Assembly: GCA_017481575.1 (NCBI GenBank)
Contig: JAFUPA010000055.1
Coordinates: 1-64,000 of the forward strand
Source: Clostridia bacterium
Lineage (GTDB): Bacteria; Bacillota; Clostridia; Oscillospirales; Acutalibacteraceae
Length of the DNA stretch: 64,000 bases
Direction of reading: 5' to 3'
Below the pieces are notes generated by a model, which searched no databases, was not told the origin of the DNA, and was given only the letters and a program-made list of their open reading frames with translations. Position numbers and translations under genes: made by a program. How positions within the stretch are numbered: the first letter of the stretch is position 1; the number at the start of each line of letters is the position of its first letter. Below, piece after piece: positions 16,532 through 25,201 of this stretch.

Positions 16532-18928
16532 TCAATCTCTGTATTCCTCGATGATATATGCTTCGAAAATGTCGCCCTCTTTAATATCGGAGAACTTGTT
16601 AAGGCCGATACCGCATTCGTAGTTTGATGCAACTTCTTTTACATCGTCCTTAAATCGGCGAAGTGAAGAAATTTCATCATCGGCAAGAACAATACCATCT
16701 CGAACAACACGAATCTTTGAGTTACGGGTGATCTTACCGTCAAGAACATAGCATCCTGCAATCTTACCTACAGAAGAAATGCTGATGACATTTCTGACCT
16801 CACAACGGCCCTGATCAACCTCACGATATTTCGGAGCAAGCATACCCTTGATAGCTGCCTGAATTTCCTCGATGCAATCATAGATTATACGGTACATTCT
16901 CATTTCCACACCGTCACGTTCTGCAAGCTGAACAGCAACCGGATCAGGACGAACATTAAAGCCGACAATAATTGCGTTTGATGCATTAGCAAGCATAACA
17001 TCAGACTCACTCGGAGCACCTACACCGTTATGAATTACTCGAACACGAACTTCCTCGTTTGAAAGTTTTTCAAGGCTCTGCTTAACAGCTTCTGCCGAGC
17101 CCTGAACGTCAGCCTTAACAATTACGTTAAGATCCTTCATCTCACCCTCCTTGAGTGAATCAAAGAGATTGTCGAGAGTAACCTTCTGCATTGACTTAAA
17201 CTGTTCTTCTTTAGCCTCGCTCTTTCTCTGTTCAACAAGCTCACGTGCAAGACGTTCGTCACTTACTGCATCGAAAACATCACCGGCCTGCGGAACTTCA
17301 GCAAGACCCATAATTTCAACAGGTACAGACGGACCGGCAGTCTTAACCTTTCTTCCCTTATCGTCTGTCATTACACGGACACGACCTACAGCCGTACCTG
17401 CAACGATAATATCACCTGAATTAAGTGTACCCTTTTGAACAAGAAGTGTTGCAATCGGTCCACGACCCTTATCAAGACGAGCCTCAATTACAATACCCTT
17501 TGCTGCTCTGTTTGGGTTAGACTTAAGCTCCTGCATTTCAGCAACAAGAAGAATATTTTCAAGAAGTGTATCAATACCCATATGAGTTTTTGCAGAAACA
17601 GGAACACATATAACATCTCCGCCCCATTCCTCGGGAACAAGGCTGTGCTCTGTAAGCTGTTGCATAATTCTGTCAGGGTTAACATCCTGCTTATCCATTT
17701 TATTGATAGCAACAATAATCTGAACGCCTGCAGCCTTTGCGTGGTTGATAGCTTCAATTGTCTGCGGCATGATACCGTCATCTGCTGCAACAACGAGGAC
17801 AGCAATATCCGTAGCCTGTGCACCTCTAGCACGCATTGATGTAAATGCGGCGTGACCGGGAGTATCGAGGAATGTAATCTTCTGACCGTTAAGGTCAACT
17901 CTGTAAGCACCGATATGCTGTGTGATACCGCCTGCCTCTGTTGTAGTAACAGACGTATTTCTGATAGCATCAAGAAGTGAAGTTTTACCGTGGTCAACGT
18001 GACCCATTACACAAACAACAGGGTCACGAAGAACAAGATCCTTATCGTCATCTTCACTGTCGTCAATGATTCTGTCTTCGATTGTAACAACAATCTGTCT
18101 TTCACATTTTGCACCAAGCTCAGTTGCAACAATTTCAGCTGTATCGTAGTCAATGACCTCGTTAACTGTTGCCATCTGACCGAGAGCAAAAAGCTTTTTA
18201 ATAACTTCGGCCGCAGTCATATGAAGAAGTTCTGCAAGTCCGCCAACTGTAATTTCATCAGGAACCTGAATCTTAAGCTGTGGCTTCTTTGCACGTTCTG
18301 CGGCAATTCTCTTGAGTTTTTCAGCCTCGGTTTCTCTGCGAGACGAACGCATACCCTGCTTACGGTACTGCTGTGACTTCTGCTTTAATTTCTGCTTATT
18401 TACGGTTTTATCATTCTGAACACCACGGTTCGCAGGAGCAATATTTTCATATCGCTCATTGTACTTTTCAAGGTCAACATTGTTGGCTCTTGTATCAATC
18501 GTTCTTACTTCACCCTTTGTTCTGCTCTGCGGCTTCGCATTGGGATCTTTCTCCTTTTTCTTCTGTACATTCTGAGTCTGCGGTTTTTCGGATGTTTTCT
18601 CCTGCTTTGCAGATTCAGCCTTTTTCGGGCTATTATCTGTCTTTGCTTTGAGAGTATCAGCAGTTTTTGCTTCTGCCTTTTCTTCCTTTGCAGGCTCTTC
18701 TTTTTTAGCTTCCTTTTTAGGCTCATTTGCAGTTGCAAAATAAGCATCAAAGCTCTCCACGCTGTTTTCTTTTGTATAAACCTCAAAAATCACGTCGAGC
18801 TCTGTTTCCTCAAGAGCTGTCATAGATTTTTTCTGTCCCTCAAAATGCTTACCTAAAAGTTCAAGCACACTTTTGCTGGGTACATCAAAATCTTTAGCTA
18901 CCTCATGGACTCGGTATTTATTTATCAT
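16532..18928 (-). CDS. infB: Translation initiation factor IF-2
   Basis: At 798 residues this is a normal bacterial IF-2. A small N-terminal helical domain ([14 protein letters not shown]) is followed by a long charged Lys/Glu/Ala-rich linker to about residue 210, an IF2N domain, and the GTPase domain with GHVDHGKTS (G1), DTPGHAAF (G3) and NKMD (G4), then domains II-IV. It places initiator tRNA on the 30S subunit and promotes subunit joining. The start overlaps the ylxQ stop by 4 bp (ATGA). Confidence 0.98.
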   Translation of the reverse strand: MINKYRVHEVAKDFDVPSKSVLELLGKHFEGQKKSMTALEETELDVIFEVYTKENSVESFDAYFATANEPKKEAKKEEPAKEEKAEAKTADTLKAKTDNSPKKAESAKQEKTSEKPQTQNVQKKKEKDPNAKPQSRTKGEVRTIDTRANNVDLEKYNERYENIAPANRGVQNDKTVNKQKLKQKSQQYRKQGMRSSRRETEAEKLKRIAAERAKKPQLKIQVPDEITVGGLAELLHMTAAEVIKKLFALGQMATVNEVIDYDTAEIVATELGAKCERQIVVTIEDRIIDDSEDDDKDLVLRDPVVCVMGHVDHGKTSLLDAIRNTSVTTTEAGGITQHIGAYRVDLNGQKITFLDTPGHAAFTSMRARGAQATDIAVLVVAADDGIMPQTIEAINHAKAAGVQIIVAINKMDKQDVNPDRIMQQLTEHSLVPEEWGGDVICVPVSAKTHMGIDTLLENILLVAEMQELKSNPNRAAKGIVIEARLDKGRGPIATLLVQKGTLNSGDIIVAGTAVGRVRVMTDDKGRKVKTAGPSVPVEIMGLAEVPQAGDVFDAVSDERLARELVEQRKSEAKEEQFKSMQKVTLDNLFDSLKEGEMKDLNVIVKADVQGSAEAVKQSLEKLSNEEVRVRVIHNGVGAPSESDVMLANASNAIIVGFNVRPDPVAVQLAERDGVEMRMYRIIYDCIEEIQAAIKGMLAPKYREVDQGRCEVRNVISISSVGKIAGCYVLDGKITRNSKIRVVRDGIVLADDEISSLRRFKDDVKEVASNYECGIGLNKFSDIKEGDIFEAYIIEEYRD

Positions 18929-19254
18929 AAACCTCGCTCCTTTCCGGATTTGTTATCGTTAAATTTGTTTATTAGTGTTTTTGCAAAGCCTTCATCGTCA
19001 ACAGTAAAAACTGCCGCCTTGAATCCGGTTGCATTTTTTATATCTATCATAGTATAGTTGACATCAAATATCTTTACCTCTGCCTTTACGGCAAGTGATG
19101 AAATTTCTTCCCTTAATCTTGCCGAAGCATCAGTACAAATCACACACAAGCTTGCTGTTCCAGCATTTAATGCAGCTTTACAAGCATCATGTCCAAGACT
19201 TAATTTACCTGCTTTTCTGCAAAGACCAAGTAGACTGAGCGCTGAATCATTCAT
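18925..19254 (-). CDS. L7Ae-family RNA-binding protein YlxQ
   Basis: A 109-residue protein of the ribosomal L7Ae/L30e superfamily, with [22 protein letters not shown] at the N-terminus and [12 protein letters not shown] forming the RNA-binding loop region. YlxQ proteins lie between ylxR and infB in most Firmicutes and probably bind kink-turn RNA, though a precise role is not established. Here it overlaps ylxR by 8 bp and infB by 4 bp, in the canonical gene order. Confidence 0.9.
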   Translation of the reverse strand: MNDSALSLLGLCRKAGKLSLGHDACKAALNAGTASLCVICTDASARLREEISSLAVKAEVKIFDVNYTMIDIKNATGFKAAVFTVDDEGFAKTLINKFNDNKSGKERGL

Positions 19255-19516
19255 GATTTTTCAGCTCCTCTTCCATCTTATCATAAACCTCATTGGGAAT
19301 CTGCATCTGAAACGACTTTTCAATTCGCTTTGACTTGCGGGCAATTTTAAGACATTCAGCATTAGGGCAAATATAAGCTCCTCTGCCGTTAACCCTTCCG
19401 GTCAGGTCAATAAGAACCCGGTCATCGGGAGTTTTAACTACACGGACAAGCTCTTTTTTCGGCTTCATTTCGCCACAGCCCGTACATTTACGAAGAGGTA
19501 TTTTTTTCTTTTGCAT
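19247..19516 (-). CDS. YlxR-family nucleic-acid-binding protein (RnpM-like)
   Basis: An 89-residue basic protein of the YlxR family. It has a C-x2-C pair (RKCTGCGEMKPK) and the family signature GRVNGRGAYIC followed by a C-terminal basic helix. Members have been described as nucleoid-associated regulators or as RNase P modulators; the sequence does not distinguish these. It follows nusA by 15 bp in the conserved operon. Confidence 0.92.
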   Translation of the reverse strand: MQKKKIPLRKCTGCGEMKPKKELVRVVKTPDDRVLIDLTGRVNGRGAYICPNAECLKIARKSKRIEKSFQMQIPNEVYDKMEEELKNHE

Positions 19517-19531
19517 CTCTGCACCTCCGTA

Positions 19532-20608
19532 TTAAAGGATAAGAGAAGTTTCCATTTTTCCGCTTTCGGGCTTGATATCTATTTTCCAGCCTGTAAGCTT
19601 TGCCGCAAGACGTGCGTTCTGACCCTTATTGCCGATTGCAAGAGAAAGCTGAAGATCAGGAACAATCACTCGGCACGCCTTCTCACCGTTTTCGTCAACA
19701 GTAACGGAAACAACATCTGCAGGAGCAAGTGCAGCTGCAACAAACTCTGCAGGATTTTCGCTATACTTAACGATATCAATTTTCTCACCGTAAAGCATAT
19801 CGACAATCTTACCTACACGAGCACCACGGGGACCGATGCAAGCACCAACTGCATCAACATTCTCGTCAGCACTGTAAACCGCAATCTTTGTTCTTGATCC
19901 CGCCTCACGGGAAACCGACTTAATCTCAACCGTTCCGTCGTAAATTTCGGGAACCTCTGATTCAAATAAACGCTTTACAAGACCGGGATGTGTTCTTGAA
20001 ATTGTAGCTTTAGGTCCACGTCTGCCCATATCCTTTGCTTCGGAAACGCTTGCGATATAAACCTTAATAAGTGTACCCGGAACAAGTGTCTCACCGGGAA
20101 TCTGCTCGCTTCTGAAAAGTGTCTCCTGTGCCTTACCGATTTCAACAACAGCATCACCTGTTTCAGGATCAACACGAGAAACCTTTGCTGTCACAATCTC
20201 CTGATTGTGACTCTGGAACTCTTCACGAAGTCTGCCGTGTTCAGCCTCACGGATTCCCTGGCGTATAACATGCTTACCTTTGTCAGCAGCAATACGGCTT
20301 ACTTCCTTTGTTTCAAGTTCAATTTCAATAATATCACCGACAAGGGCCGTTGCCTTATATTTTTGAGCCTGTTCAAGAGTCATATCTTCATCGGGATCAA
20401 CGATTTCAGAAACAACGTTCTTTCTTACGAAAACACGCATTGTTTCATCTTCGGGATTAAGCTCACAGAATACAATGTCCTTATTGTTGTAGTCACGCTT
20501 AACCGCTGTTACAAGAGCCTTCTGGATACCTTCACAAAGAGTTTCCATCGGGATTCCTTTTTCCTTTTCAAGCATTTTAAGTGCCATAAAAAGTTCCTTG
20601 TTTACCAT
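19532..20608 (-). CDS. nusA: Transcription termination/antitermination factor NusA
   Basis: This 358-residue protein has an N-terminal RNA-polymerase-binding domain, an S1 domain (about 130-200, GDAVVEIGKAQETLF), and two KH domains with VGACIGPRGARV and LAIGNKGQNARLAAKLTGWKIDI. As usual in Firmicutes, it lacks the acidic C-terminal repeats of the enterobacterial protein. It modulates pausing, termination and antitermination. Its start overlaps the rimP stop (TAATG) with a GGAGGAG site inside rimP, implying coupled translation. Confidence 0.97.
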   Translation of the reverse strand: MVNKELFMALKMLEKEKGIPMETLCEGIQKALVTAVKRDYNNKDIVFCELNPEDETMRVFVRKNVVSEIVDPDEDMTLEQAQKYKATALVGDIIEIELETKEVSRIAADKGKHVIRQGIREAEHGRLREEFQSHNQEIVTAKVSRVDPETGDAVVEIGKAQETLFRSEQIPGETLVPGTLIKVYIASVSEAKDMGRRGPKATISRTHPGLVKRLFESEVPEIYDGTVEIKSVSREAGSRTKIAVYSADENVDAVGACIGPRGARVGKIVDMLYGEKIDIVKYSENPAEFVAAALAPADVVSVTVDENGEKACRVIVPDLQLSLAIGNKGQNARLAAKLTGWKIDIKPESGKMETSLIL

Positions 20609-21093
20609 TATTCTACTCCTCCGAAATCATCAAGTTTTACATAAGATGCTTCTTTTTTATTTATCATGAGCTTTGTACCATCTTCGAGGCAAAGCTCAAA
20701 GTTTCCGTTTTCATAGCTTTCAAGGATTCCCTTGAACTCACGCTGACCGTCAACCGGTCTTATAAGTTTAACCATTATCTTCTCACCAAGACACTTTTCA
20801 AAATGACTGTCACGCTTAAGATCACGTTCAAGTCCCGGTGAACAAACCTCGAGACAATAGCTCTGCTCAATGGGATCAGCCTCATCGATAGGTTTATCAA
20901 CAGCACGGCTCATATCCACACAGTCATCAATTGAAACTCCGCCGTCCTTATCAATAAAGATACGAAGGAACCAATCTGCACCCTCTTTTTCAAAACGGAT
21001 ATCCCAGAGTTCAAGACCAAGTGACTCTGCAATTGGTTCTGCAATCTGCCAGACAGTATTTACGGTTGAACCGCCCTTTCCTTTTGAAGCCAT
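20608..21093 (-). CDS. rimP: Ribosome maturation factor RimP
   Basis: A 161-residue protein with the RimP N-terminal alpha/beta domain (SLGLELWDIRFEKEG), the motif GVSIDDCVDMSRAVDKPID, EVCSPGLERDL and the C-terminal SH3-like domain. It supports 30S maturation. It is the first gene of the operon. The start at 21093 is chosen for its AAGGAGGT site 6 bp upstream; a longer in-frame start at 21114 has none and runs through the leader. A strong hairpin lies in the leader at 21116-21140. Confidence 0.95.
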   Translation of the reverse strand: MASKGKGGSTVNTVWQIAEPIAESLGLELWDIRFEKEGADWFLRIFIDKDGGVSIDDCVDMSRAVDKPIDEADPIEQSYCLEVCSPGLERDLKRDSHFEKCLGEKIMVKLIRPVDGQREFKGILESYENGNFELCLEDGTKLMINKKEASYVKLDDFGGVE

Positions 21094-21115
21094 TGTATAC
21101 CTCCTTAACAACACA

Positions 21116-21140
21116 AAAGAGCGGGTCGCCCCACTCCTTT
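21116..21140 (-). promoter_or_regulatory. Hairpin in the leader of the rimP-nusA-infB operon
   Basis: The minus-strand leader contains AAAGGAGUGGG, a GCGA tetraloop and CCCGCUCUUUU, an 11-bp stem with two G-U pairs, ending just before the ribosome binding site and followed by U-rich sequence. It could be an attenuator, a protein-binding site (for example for autoregulation by NusA or a ribosomal protein) or a stabilising 5' structure. Confidence 0.5.
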
Positions 21141-21168
21141 GTCAATACATTCTAAAGTTTACATTAGT

Positions 21169-21197
21169 ATGATACCACAATATTTCAAAAACATCAA
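21169..21197 (-). promoter_or_regulatory. Promoter of the rimP-nusA-infB operon
   Basis: TTGATG and TATCAT on the minus strand with a 17-bp spacer give a leader of about 70 nt that includes the hairpin at 21116-21140. Confidence 0.6.
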
Positions 21198-21225
21198 GTC
21201 TTTTTTTAAAATATTTTATTTTGTA

Positions 21226-21885
21226 TCAAAGCTTGTTTGCCTTATTAAGAATAAGTACACCTATAACAGCAGCAACGATGGTGATAAACATAAGTGTACC
21301 GGCACCCATTGTCGGGTCAACAAAGTACAGGAAGAGAACACCAACAATAAAAGGTGCAATCATAACCTTCCAGTGCTTAAGGATATAACCTGCCGCAAGT
21401 GAACCGAATAAAGCGGGCAAAACATAATCAAAAGCAGGAGCAAGAGCACCCTCTGTAAGAACATCAAGTGAACCTGTTACACCGAAGATAAGAACACCTG
21501 CAGCAATGATAACTGTTGTTACGATAGCTGAAACAGAAATTGCGATAGTTGATATAACCTCGCCCTCTTCAGTATTTGCTCTTACCTTTGCCTGCTCCAT
21601 AGCCTTAAGTCCGCAAGGAAGCTTGAGGTTTGAGATATTACCTGTAACAAAGCTGAGGTAGGCACCACCGGGGCCGAGAAGCGGTACGTATGTGATAACC
21701 TCTACAATGGCTGTGAGCCAATAAAGACCCATAAGCTTTGGCATAATACTTACAAGAGAATCCAGTTCAGGCCATACTCCCAGATATGAACAAATTAAAA
21801 CAGGAATCGAAATTAGGGCAAGTAAAGCACCGATATTCCAGAGAATTCCCCATCTATGAACTCTGTCAAAATAATCTTTTTGCAT
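21226..21885 (-). CDS. Multi-helix membrane protein, partner of DUF5058
   Basis: A very hydrophobic protein of 219 residues with about five or six membrane helices and a soluble stretch near residues 90-110 (KAMEQAKVRANTEEGEVI). I recognise it only as the regular companion of DUF5058 proteins in Clostridia; no substrate is known to me. The two genes are 12 bp apart and probably form a two-part inner membrane complex, perhaps a transporter. The ATG at 21885 is preferred because an AGGGG site lies 8 bp upstream; the GTG at 21894 would overlap that site. Confidence 0.65.
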   Translation of the reverse strand: MQKDYFDRVHRWGILWNIGALLALISIPVLICSYLGVWPELDSLVSIMPKLMGLYWLTAIVEVITYVPLLGPGGAYLSFVTGNISNLKLPCGLKAMEQAKVRANTEEGEVISTIAISVSAIVTTVIIAAGVLIFGVTGSLDVLTEGALAPAFDYVLPALFGSLAAGYILKHWKVMIAPFIVGVLFLYFVDPTMGAGTLMFITIVAAVIGVLILNKANKL

Positions 21886-21897
21886 ATCGGCCACCCC

Positions 21898-22767
21898 TTA
21901 TTCATAAATTTGTCCAAGCTCGGAACCAATTTCAAACCATGTACGGCTTACAATTTCTTCCGGAAGGACATTGGTAAACAGAACTGCCATTCCCATTGCA
22001 GCAAACATTGCAATAGGCATTGTGAAGGGTTCGAGCTTTGTAAGCTTGAACTTTTTGCAGATAATCTCAAGAATAAGCATAAACACAACTGCACAGACAA
22101 GAACCAAAATTGACATAATACCTGCAGAACCGGTAATGGTTTTAACCTTTAAAATCTCGCCTGCTTCATTGATGATACTATTACCGTTTGCATCAACAAC
22201 GTTGCTCTTCTGAACAGTATAACTGTAAATTTCTCTTGAAACAAAAGCCATAACAATACCGATAAATGCCGCTGCAGAAATAGCATCTCCGAATTTCTTT
22301 GACTTTTCACTTTTGTTGACAGTTGCTCCGATTTTCTTCTGAAGCTTTTTACAGAGGAAAGGAAGAAGAAGCAACGGTGCGATGCTACCAAGTGTCATAG
22401 CCCAAGAAATTGTCGCAAACTGCTGAGGATCACTTACAGACTTGTTCAACGATGCACCCCAGAAATCAAGAGCAGTCTGAGCTGCAGTTGTTTCATAAGC
22501 AAGGTTACCGATAACACTGAGTCTTATCCACGGAAGAACTATACCCAATGCATTTGCAAGAACCAGAACAGTTGCAAGAATTGATATTGCAGGTGCAACT
22601 GTAAAAACCGCACTCGAAATCATTGTTGTTTTGAGTGTTTCTTTTGAAATACCCAATTCCTTGCCTTTTTTTAATGATTTAACAAGGAAAAATACGGATT
22701 GTGCAATTACAAAAGCAACAATGCCTAATGCAATCGCATACATAAATGGACTTTCTTTGAAATCCAT
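21898..22767 (-). CDS. DUF5058 family membrane protein
   Basis: This 289-residue protein has about seven to eight membrane helices. The family-like start MDFKESPFMYAIALGIVAFV and the internal stretch ISSAVFTVAPAISILATVLVLANALGIVLPWIRLSVIGNLAYET suggest DUF5058. The function is unknown; this arrangement with a second polytopic protein resembles small-molecule or ion transporters. The start at 22767 sits behind GGGGGAG; the longer frame from 22785 has no such site. A promoter with TTGACG and TATTAT lies upstream. Confidence 0.75.
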   Translation of the reverse strand: MDFKESPFMYAIALGIVAFVIAQSVFFLVKSLKKGKELGISKETLKTTMISSAVFTVAPAISILATVLVLANALGIVLPWIRLSVIGNLAYETTAAQTALDFWGASLNKSVSDPQQFATISWAMTLGSIAPLLLLPFLCKKLQKKIGATVNKSEKSKKFGDAISAAAFIGIVMAFVSREIYSYTVQKSNVVDANGNSIINEAGEILKVKTITGSAGIMSILVLVCAVVFMLILEIICKKFKLTKLEPFTMPIAMFAAMGMAVLFTNVLPEEIVSRTWFEIGSELGQIYE

Positions 22768-22816
22768 TAAAACTCCCCCAATCACGGCAAATCGCCATTC
22801 AATTTTAAGTATCCTA

Positions 22817-22846
22817 ATAATACCACAGACACGAATATATCGTCAA
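22817..22846 (-). promoter_or_regulatory. Promoter of the DUF5058 gene pair
   Basis: TTGACG and TATTAT with an 18-bp spacer on the minus strand, about 50 bp before the start codon. Confidence 0.5.
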
Positions 22847-23003
22847 GAGTTGTTTTGCTGATTGGATATAAATAATAACAGCCAATTTTTTAGTTCATTT
22901 TAAGAATAATATATTAAAAGTTACTATAATTTTGTCGATTTTTGCTTATGTTAACAGTTTGTTCACAATTTCTCAATATTTTTACCAATATACTATGATA
23001 TTA

Positions 23004-23095
23004 AAATAACCAGAGATAAACATCTCTATTTTCATTTTTATTTTCTCTTTCCCTTGAACGGTTCGATGCTGCACACATCGGACCGTTCCCCCTTT
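23004..23095 (+). ncRNA. Candidate small RNA ending in a strong terminator
   Basis: This gene-free stretch holds a small hairpin AGAGAT-AAAC-ATCTCT (23012-23027) and then a 13-bp terminator stem (23056-23088). TATACT and TATGAT sequences around 22991-23000 could be the -10 element, but no good -35 is seen. With no ORF upstream on this strand, a short non-coding transcript of about 90 nt is the simplest source for the terminator. The start is uncertain. Elsewhere in 22768-23257 I see only the promoters and terminators listed. Confidence 0.3.
23056..23095 (+). terminator. Strong orphan terminator
   Basis: GAACGGTTCGATG (23056-23068) pairs with CATCGGACCGTTC (23076-23088) through 13 bp with one G-U pair, followed by CCCCCTTTT. 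The nearest plus-strand gene upstream is far off, beyond the minus-strand DUF5058 pair. Confidence 0.75.
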
Positions 23096-23113
23096 TATAA
23101 GACATATTAAATC

Positions 23114-23148
23114 AAAGTACTGCAATGTTACATTTGCGGTACTTTTTT
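23114..23148 (+). terminator. Second orphan terminator before the aconitase promoter
   Basis: AAAGTACTGCAA (23114-23125) pairs with TTGCGGTACTTT (23134-23145) with one G-U pair, then continues as a T run. Two plus-strand terminators in tandem insulate the aconitase operon. Confidence 0.75.
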
Positions 23149-23184
23149 ATCGTCAAAATAATGTCAAAAAATATCGTCAAATCA

Positions 23185-23213
23185 TTGACAAAGTAAGGTT
23201 TATGGAATACAAT
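23185..23213 (+). promoter_or_regulatory. Promoter of the acn-icd-rex operon
   Basis: TTGACA and TACAAT are separated by 17 bp. Transcription should start near 23220, inside the Rex-like palindrome at 23219-23237. Confidence 0.8.
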
Positions 23214-23218
23214 AAACT

Positions 23219-23237
23219 TTGTTAAAATTTTAAACAA
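23219..23237. promoter_or_regulatory. Rex-like operator at the acn-icd-rex start site
   Basis: TTGTTAAAATTTTAAACAA is a near-palindrome matching the Rex consensus TTGTTAA-N4-TTAACAA except for one extra base in the right arm. It overlaps the expected transcription start of an operon whose third gene is rex, so NADH-responsive autoregulation is likely. Confidence 0.55.
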
Positions 23238-23257
23238 GTCGGAGGATACCTGGTTTT

Positions 23258-25189
23258 ATGAACTACACTATCGCACAAAAAATCATTAAAAATCATCTGC
23301 TTTCCGGTGATATGACCGTTGGCAGTGAAATCGGACTCAGAATTGATCAGACTCTTACCCAAGATGCAACAGGCACAATGGCTTACCTTGAGTTTGAAGC
23401 AATGGGTATTGAGCGTGTCAAGACCGAGCTTTCGGTTGCATATATCGACCACAACACTTTGCAGACAGGATTTGAAAACGCTGATGACCATCGTTTTATC
23501 CAAAGCGTAGCAAAGAAAAGAGGTCTTCGCTTCTCTCGCCCCGGTAACGGAATCTGCCATCAGGTACATCTTGAACGTTTCGGCGCACCAGGAAAAACAC
23601 TCATCGGTTCAGACTCTCACACGCCCACAGGCGGCGGTATCGGTATGCTTGCAATGGGTGCAGGCGGACTTGATGTTGCTGTTGCAATGGGTGGCGGTGC
23701 ATACTATATTACCATGCCAAAAATGGTAAGAGTTAATCTTACAGGCAAACTTTCACCATGGGTTGCTGCAAAAGATATTATTCTTGAAGTTCTCCGCGTT
23801 ATGTCCGTTAAGGGCGGTGTCGGCAAAATTGTTGAATACGGCGGAGAAGGTGTAAAGACACTTTCAGTTCCCGAAAGAGCTACCATTACAAATATGGGTG
23901 CCGAGCTCGGTGCAACAACTTCAATCTTCCCGTCAGACGACATAACAAAAGAATTCCTTAAGGCTCAGGGCCGTGAAAAAGATTGGATTGAGCTTAAAGC
24001 TGATGAAGGTGCTGAGTATGACGAGGTTATAGATATTGACCTTTCAACCCTTACTCCCCTCGCCGCTATGCCTCATATGCCCGACAATGTGAAGTCAGTT
24101 GAAGAAATAGGCGAAATTAAGGTTGACCAGGTTTGTATCGGTTCCTGCACAAACTCTTCGCTTATGGATATGCTCAAGGTTGCTGCTATTCTTAAAGGAA
24201 AAACAGTTTGCCCGTCAGTCAGCCTTTCAATTGCTCCCGGCTCAAAGCAGGTACTTAATATGCTTGCATTGAGTGGTGCTCTTTCAGATATGATTGATGC
24301 AGGCGCAAGAATTCTTGAATCAGCATGTGGCCCGTGTATCGGTATGGGTCAGTCACCCAACTCCGCAGGTGTTTCACTTCGTACATTTAACCGTAACTTT
24401 GAGGGTCGTTCCGGCACTGCCGATGCAGGCATCTACCTTGTAAGCCCCGAAGTTGCAGCTGCATCTGCTCTTACAGGCGTTCTTACAGACCCACGCAAGC
24501 TTGGTGAAATGCCTGAAATTGAGATGCCTGACGAGTTCATCATCAACGACAATATGATTGCTATGCCCGCTTCAGTTAAAGATGCAGACAGCGTTGAAAT
24601 CATGTATGGCCCAAACATCAAGCCTTTCCCGAAAACAGAGGCTCTCCCGGAAGAAATCACAGCCAAAGCAGTTCTCAAGGTTGGTGACAACATTACAACT
24701 GACCACATTATGCCTGCAGGTGCAAAGATTCTTCCCTACCGTTCAAACATTCCTTATCTTTCAAACTTCTGCTTCAAGCAGTGTGACGAAAAATTTGCAG
24801 AGCATTGCAAAGAAGCAGGTAAGGGTATCATCATCGGCGGTACTAACTACGGTCAAGGCTCATCAAGAGAGCACGCCGCTCTTGTTCCCCTTTATCTCGG
24901 CATTAAAGCAGTAGTTACAAAATCCTTCGCACGTATTCACTGTGCAAACCTTGTAAATGCCGGTATTATTCCGTTCACATTCAAGAACGAAGCCGATTAT
25001 GACAAGATAAGCGTTAATGACGAGCTTTGTCTGCCTGCAATCCGTGAAAAAATTGCAAACGGCGGCGAGGTTATGCTCAAGAACCTTACAACGGGCGAAG
25101 AATATGCTCTTGAATATCAACTTTCAGAGCGTCAGAGAGATATTATTCTTGCAGGTAGCCTGCTTGATTACACAAGAGAAAATTCATAA
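23258..25189 (+). CDS. acn: Aconitate hydratase
   Basis: A 643-residue [4Fe-4S] enzyme that interconverts citrate and isocitrate. The cluster cysteines sit in VCIGSCTNSS and SACGPCIGMGQ. The N-terminus contains the family signature DQTLTQDATGTMAYLEFEAMG, and the C-terminal swivel domain has GGTNYGQGSSREHAA. At this length it is the compact mitochondrial-like form found in many Clostridia. It heads an operon with isocitrate dehydrogenase, forming the oxidative arm toward 2-oxoglutarate and glutamate; citrate synthase is not in the window. The ribosome binding site (GGAGG) is about 11 bp from the ATG, slightly far. Confidence 0.95.
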   Translation: MNYTIAQKIIKNHLLSGDMTVGSEIGLRIDQTLTQDATGTMAYLEFEAMGIERVKTELSVAYIDHNTLQTGFENADDHRFIQSVAKKRGLRFSRPGNGICHQVHLERFGAPGKTLIGSDSHTPTGGGIGMLAMGAGGLDVAVAMGGGAYYITMPKMVRVNLTGKLSPWVAAKDIILEVLRVMSVKGGVGKIVEYGGEGVKTLSVPERATITNMGAELGATTSIFPSDDITKEFLKAQGREKDWIELKADEGAEYDEVIDIDLSTLTPLAAMPHMPDNVKSVEEIGEIKVDQVCIGSCTNSSLMDMLKVAAILKGKTVCPSVSLSIAPGSKQVLNMLALSGALSDMIDAGARILESACGPCIGMGQSPNSAGVSLRTFNRNFEGRSGTADAGIYLVSPEVAAASALTGVLTDPRKLGEMPEIEMPDEFIINDNMIAMPASVKDADSVEIMYGPNIKPFPKTEALPEEITAKAVLKVGDNITTDHIMPAGAKILPYRSNIPYLSNFCFKQCDEKFAEHCKEAGKGIIIGGTNYGQGSSREHAALVPLYLGIKAVVTKSFARIHCANLVNAGIIPFTFKNEADYDKISVNDELCLPAIREKIANGGEVMLKNLTTGEEYALEYQLSERQRDIILAGSLLDYTRENS

Positions 25190-25201
25190 GGAGACACAAA
25201 A

